This document shows, piece by piece, positions 5,860 through 6,084 of a stretch of DNA of 6,084 nucleotides; position 1 is the first letter of the stretch; each line of letters begins with the position of its first letter. The notes beneath the pieces were generated by a model, which searched no databases, was not told the origin of the DNA, and saw only the letters and a list, made by a program, of their open reading frames with translations. This DNA comes from Thermodesulfobacteriota bacterium. GTDB taxonomy: Bacteria; Desulfobacterota; Desulfomonilia; Desulfomonilales; Desulfomonilaceae. The stretch spans positions 1 to 6,084 of the forward strand of contig JAUPKT010000031.1 in NCBI GenBank assembly GCA_030837305.1, read 5' to 3'. Both the position numbers and the translations under genes were made by a program.

Positions 5860-6084
5860 TTAGCCGCTAATTTTTGCTTTAATCTCATCTGCTGCCAGGG
5901 CAATATCCGATCGGTCACCAAGCACAGGCTGCCAGGCACATATGGTGAGTCTATCATCTAACCACCGAGGAACCAAGTGCATGTGAAGGTGTGGCACTAC
6001 CTGGTTGCCGGCTTGCCCATTGAGCTGCATGACGTTCATGCCGTGAGGAGCCAGAGACGCATCCACTGCTCTTGCGATTTTGCA
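5860..6084 (-). CDS. HIT-family nucleotide hydrolase/transferase, 3' part (5' end outside window)
   Basis: The 74 visible residues are the C-terminal part of a histidine-triad protein, a small cytoplasmic nucleotide-binding enzyme that hydrolyses or transfers nucleoside monophosphates (AMP-type phosphoramidates, dinucleotides and similar). The key signature is NGQAGNQVVPHLHMHLVPR, with the triad HLHMH at bases 5977-5991 whose central histidine is the nucleophile in the family. The frame stays open to the right edge; a GTG at 6066 lies mid-domain and is not the start. Most members are 110-160 residues, so roughly half is missing. The gene ends 9 bases before the phosphatidyltransferase start, suggesting one transcript. 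Which HIT branch (HinT-like or Fhit-like) it belongs to cannot be decided from this fragment. Confidence 0.93.
   Translation of the reverse strand, partial: CKIARAVDASLAPHGMNVMQLNGQAGNQVVPHLHMHLVPRWLDDRLTICAWQPVLGDRSDIALAADEIKAKISG

Noticed and set aside
5860..5870. TTAGC-C-GCTAA palindrome over the HIT stop codon
   Set aside because: The 5-bp arms lie in and next to coding sequence; this length is expected by chance.
6064..6066. GTG on the minus strand as start of the HIT gene
   Set aside because: A HIT domain needs more sequence before the triad, and the frame continues to the window edge.

Overview
The window is a compact chromosomal segment with two convergent gene groups and almost no spare DNA. 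I see no mobile element, CRISPR array, rRNA or tRNA. The gene set is a citramalate synthase of the long CimA type, a ComEA-like helix-hairpin-helix protein with a membrane anchor, LepA/EF4, a membrane CDP-alcohol phosphatidyltransferase and a HIT protein. With the near-balanced base composition this suits an anaerobic bacterium of the Desulfobacterota (former Deltaproteobacteria) kind. That placement is an impression from gene content and protein style, not something the sequence proves.

Plus strand, 1 to about 2355. The 3' part of cimA (5' end cut off by the window) overlaps by four bases (ATGA) with a membrane-anchored ComEA-like protein. After a 161-base gap containing two perfect inverted repeats comes a small gene for a 52-residue protein with a CxxCxxxC motif and a C-terminal membrane helix. 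A possible 29-codon reading frame overlaps its end and runs into a stem-loop in the convergent gap (2356-2450).

Minus strand, 6084 down to 2451. The 3' part of a HIT-family gene (5' end cut off) is followed 9 bases later by a 518-residue protein, then 43 bases later by lepA (599 residues from the preferred ATG). The spacing suggests one transcription unit whose promoter lies beyond the right edge. The gap before lepA carries a perfect 7+2+7 inverted repeat.

The CDP-alcohol phosphatidyltransferase is the most unusual gene. It has a complete catalytic motif in a normal six-helix-type membrane domain, followed by a seventh membrane helix and about 260 residues that look like a beta-rich, probably extracytoplasmic domain. 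CimA and LepA are housekeeping proteins. The two groups show no clear functional link to each other. Within the minus-strand group, co-transcription of a HIT protein, a lipid head-group enzyme and LepA is suggested by position only. I see no convincing defence, secretion or biosynthetic system here. The novelty candidates are the fused phosphatidyltransferase and the small Cys-motif membrane protein with its structured leader.
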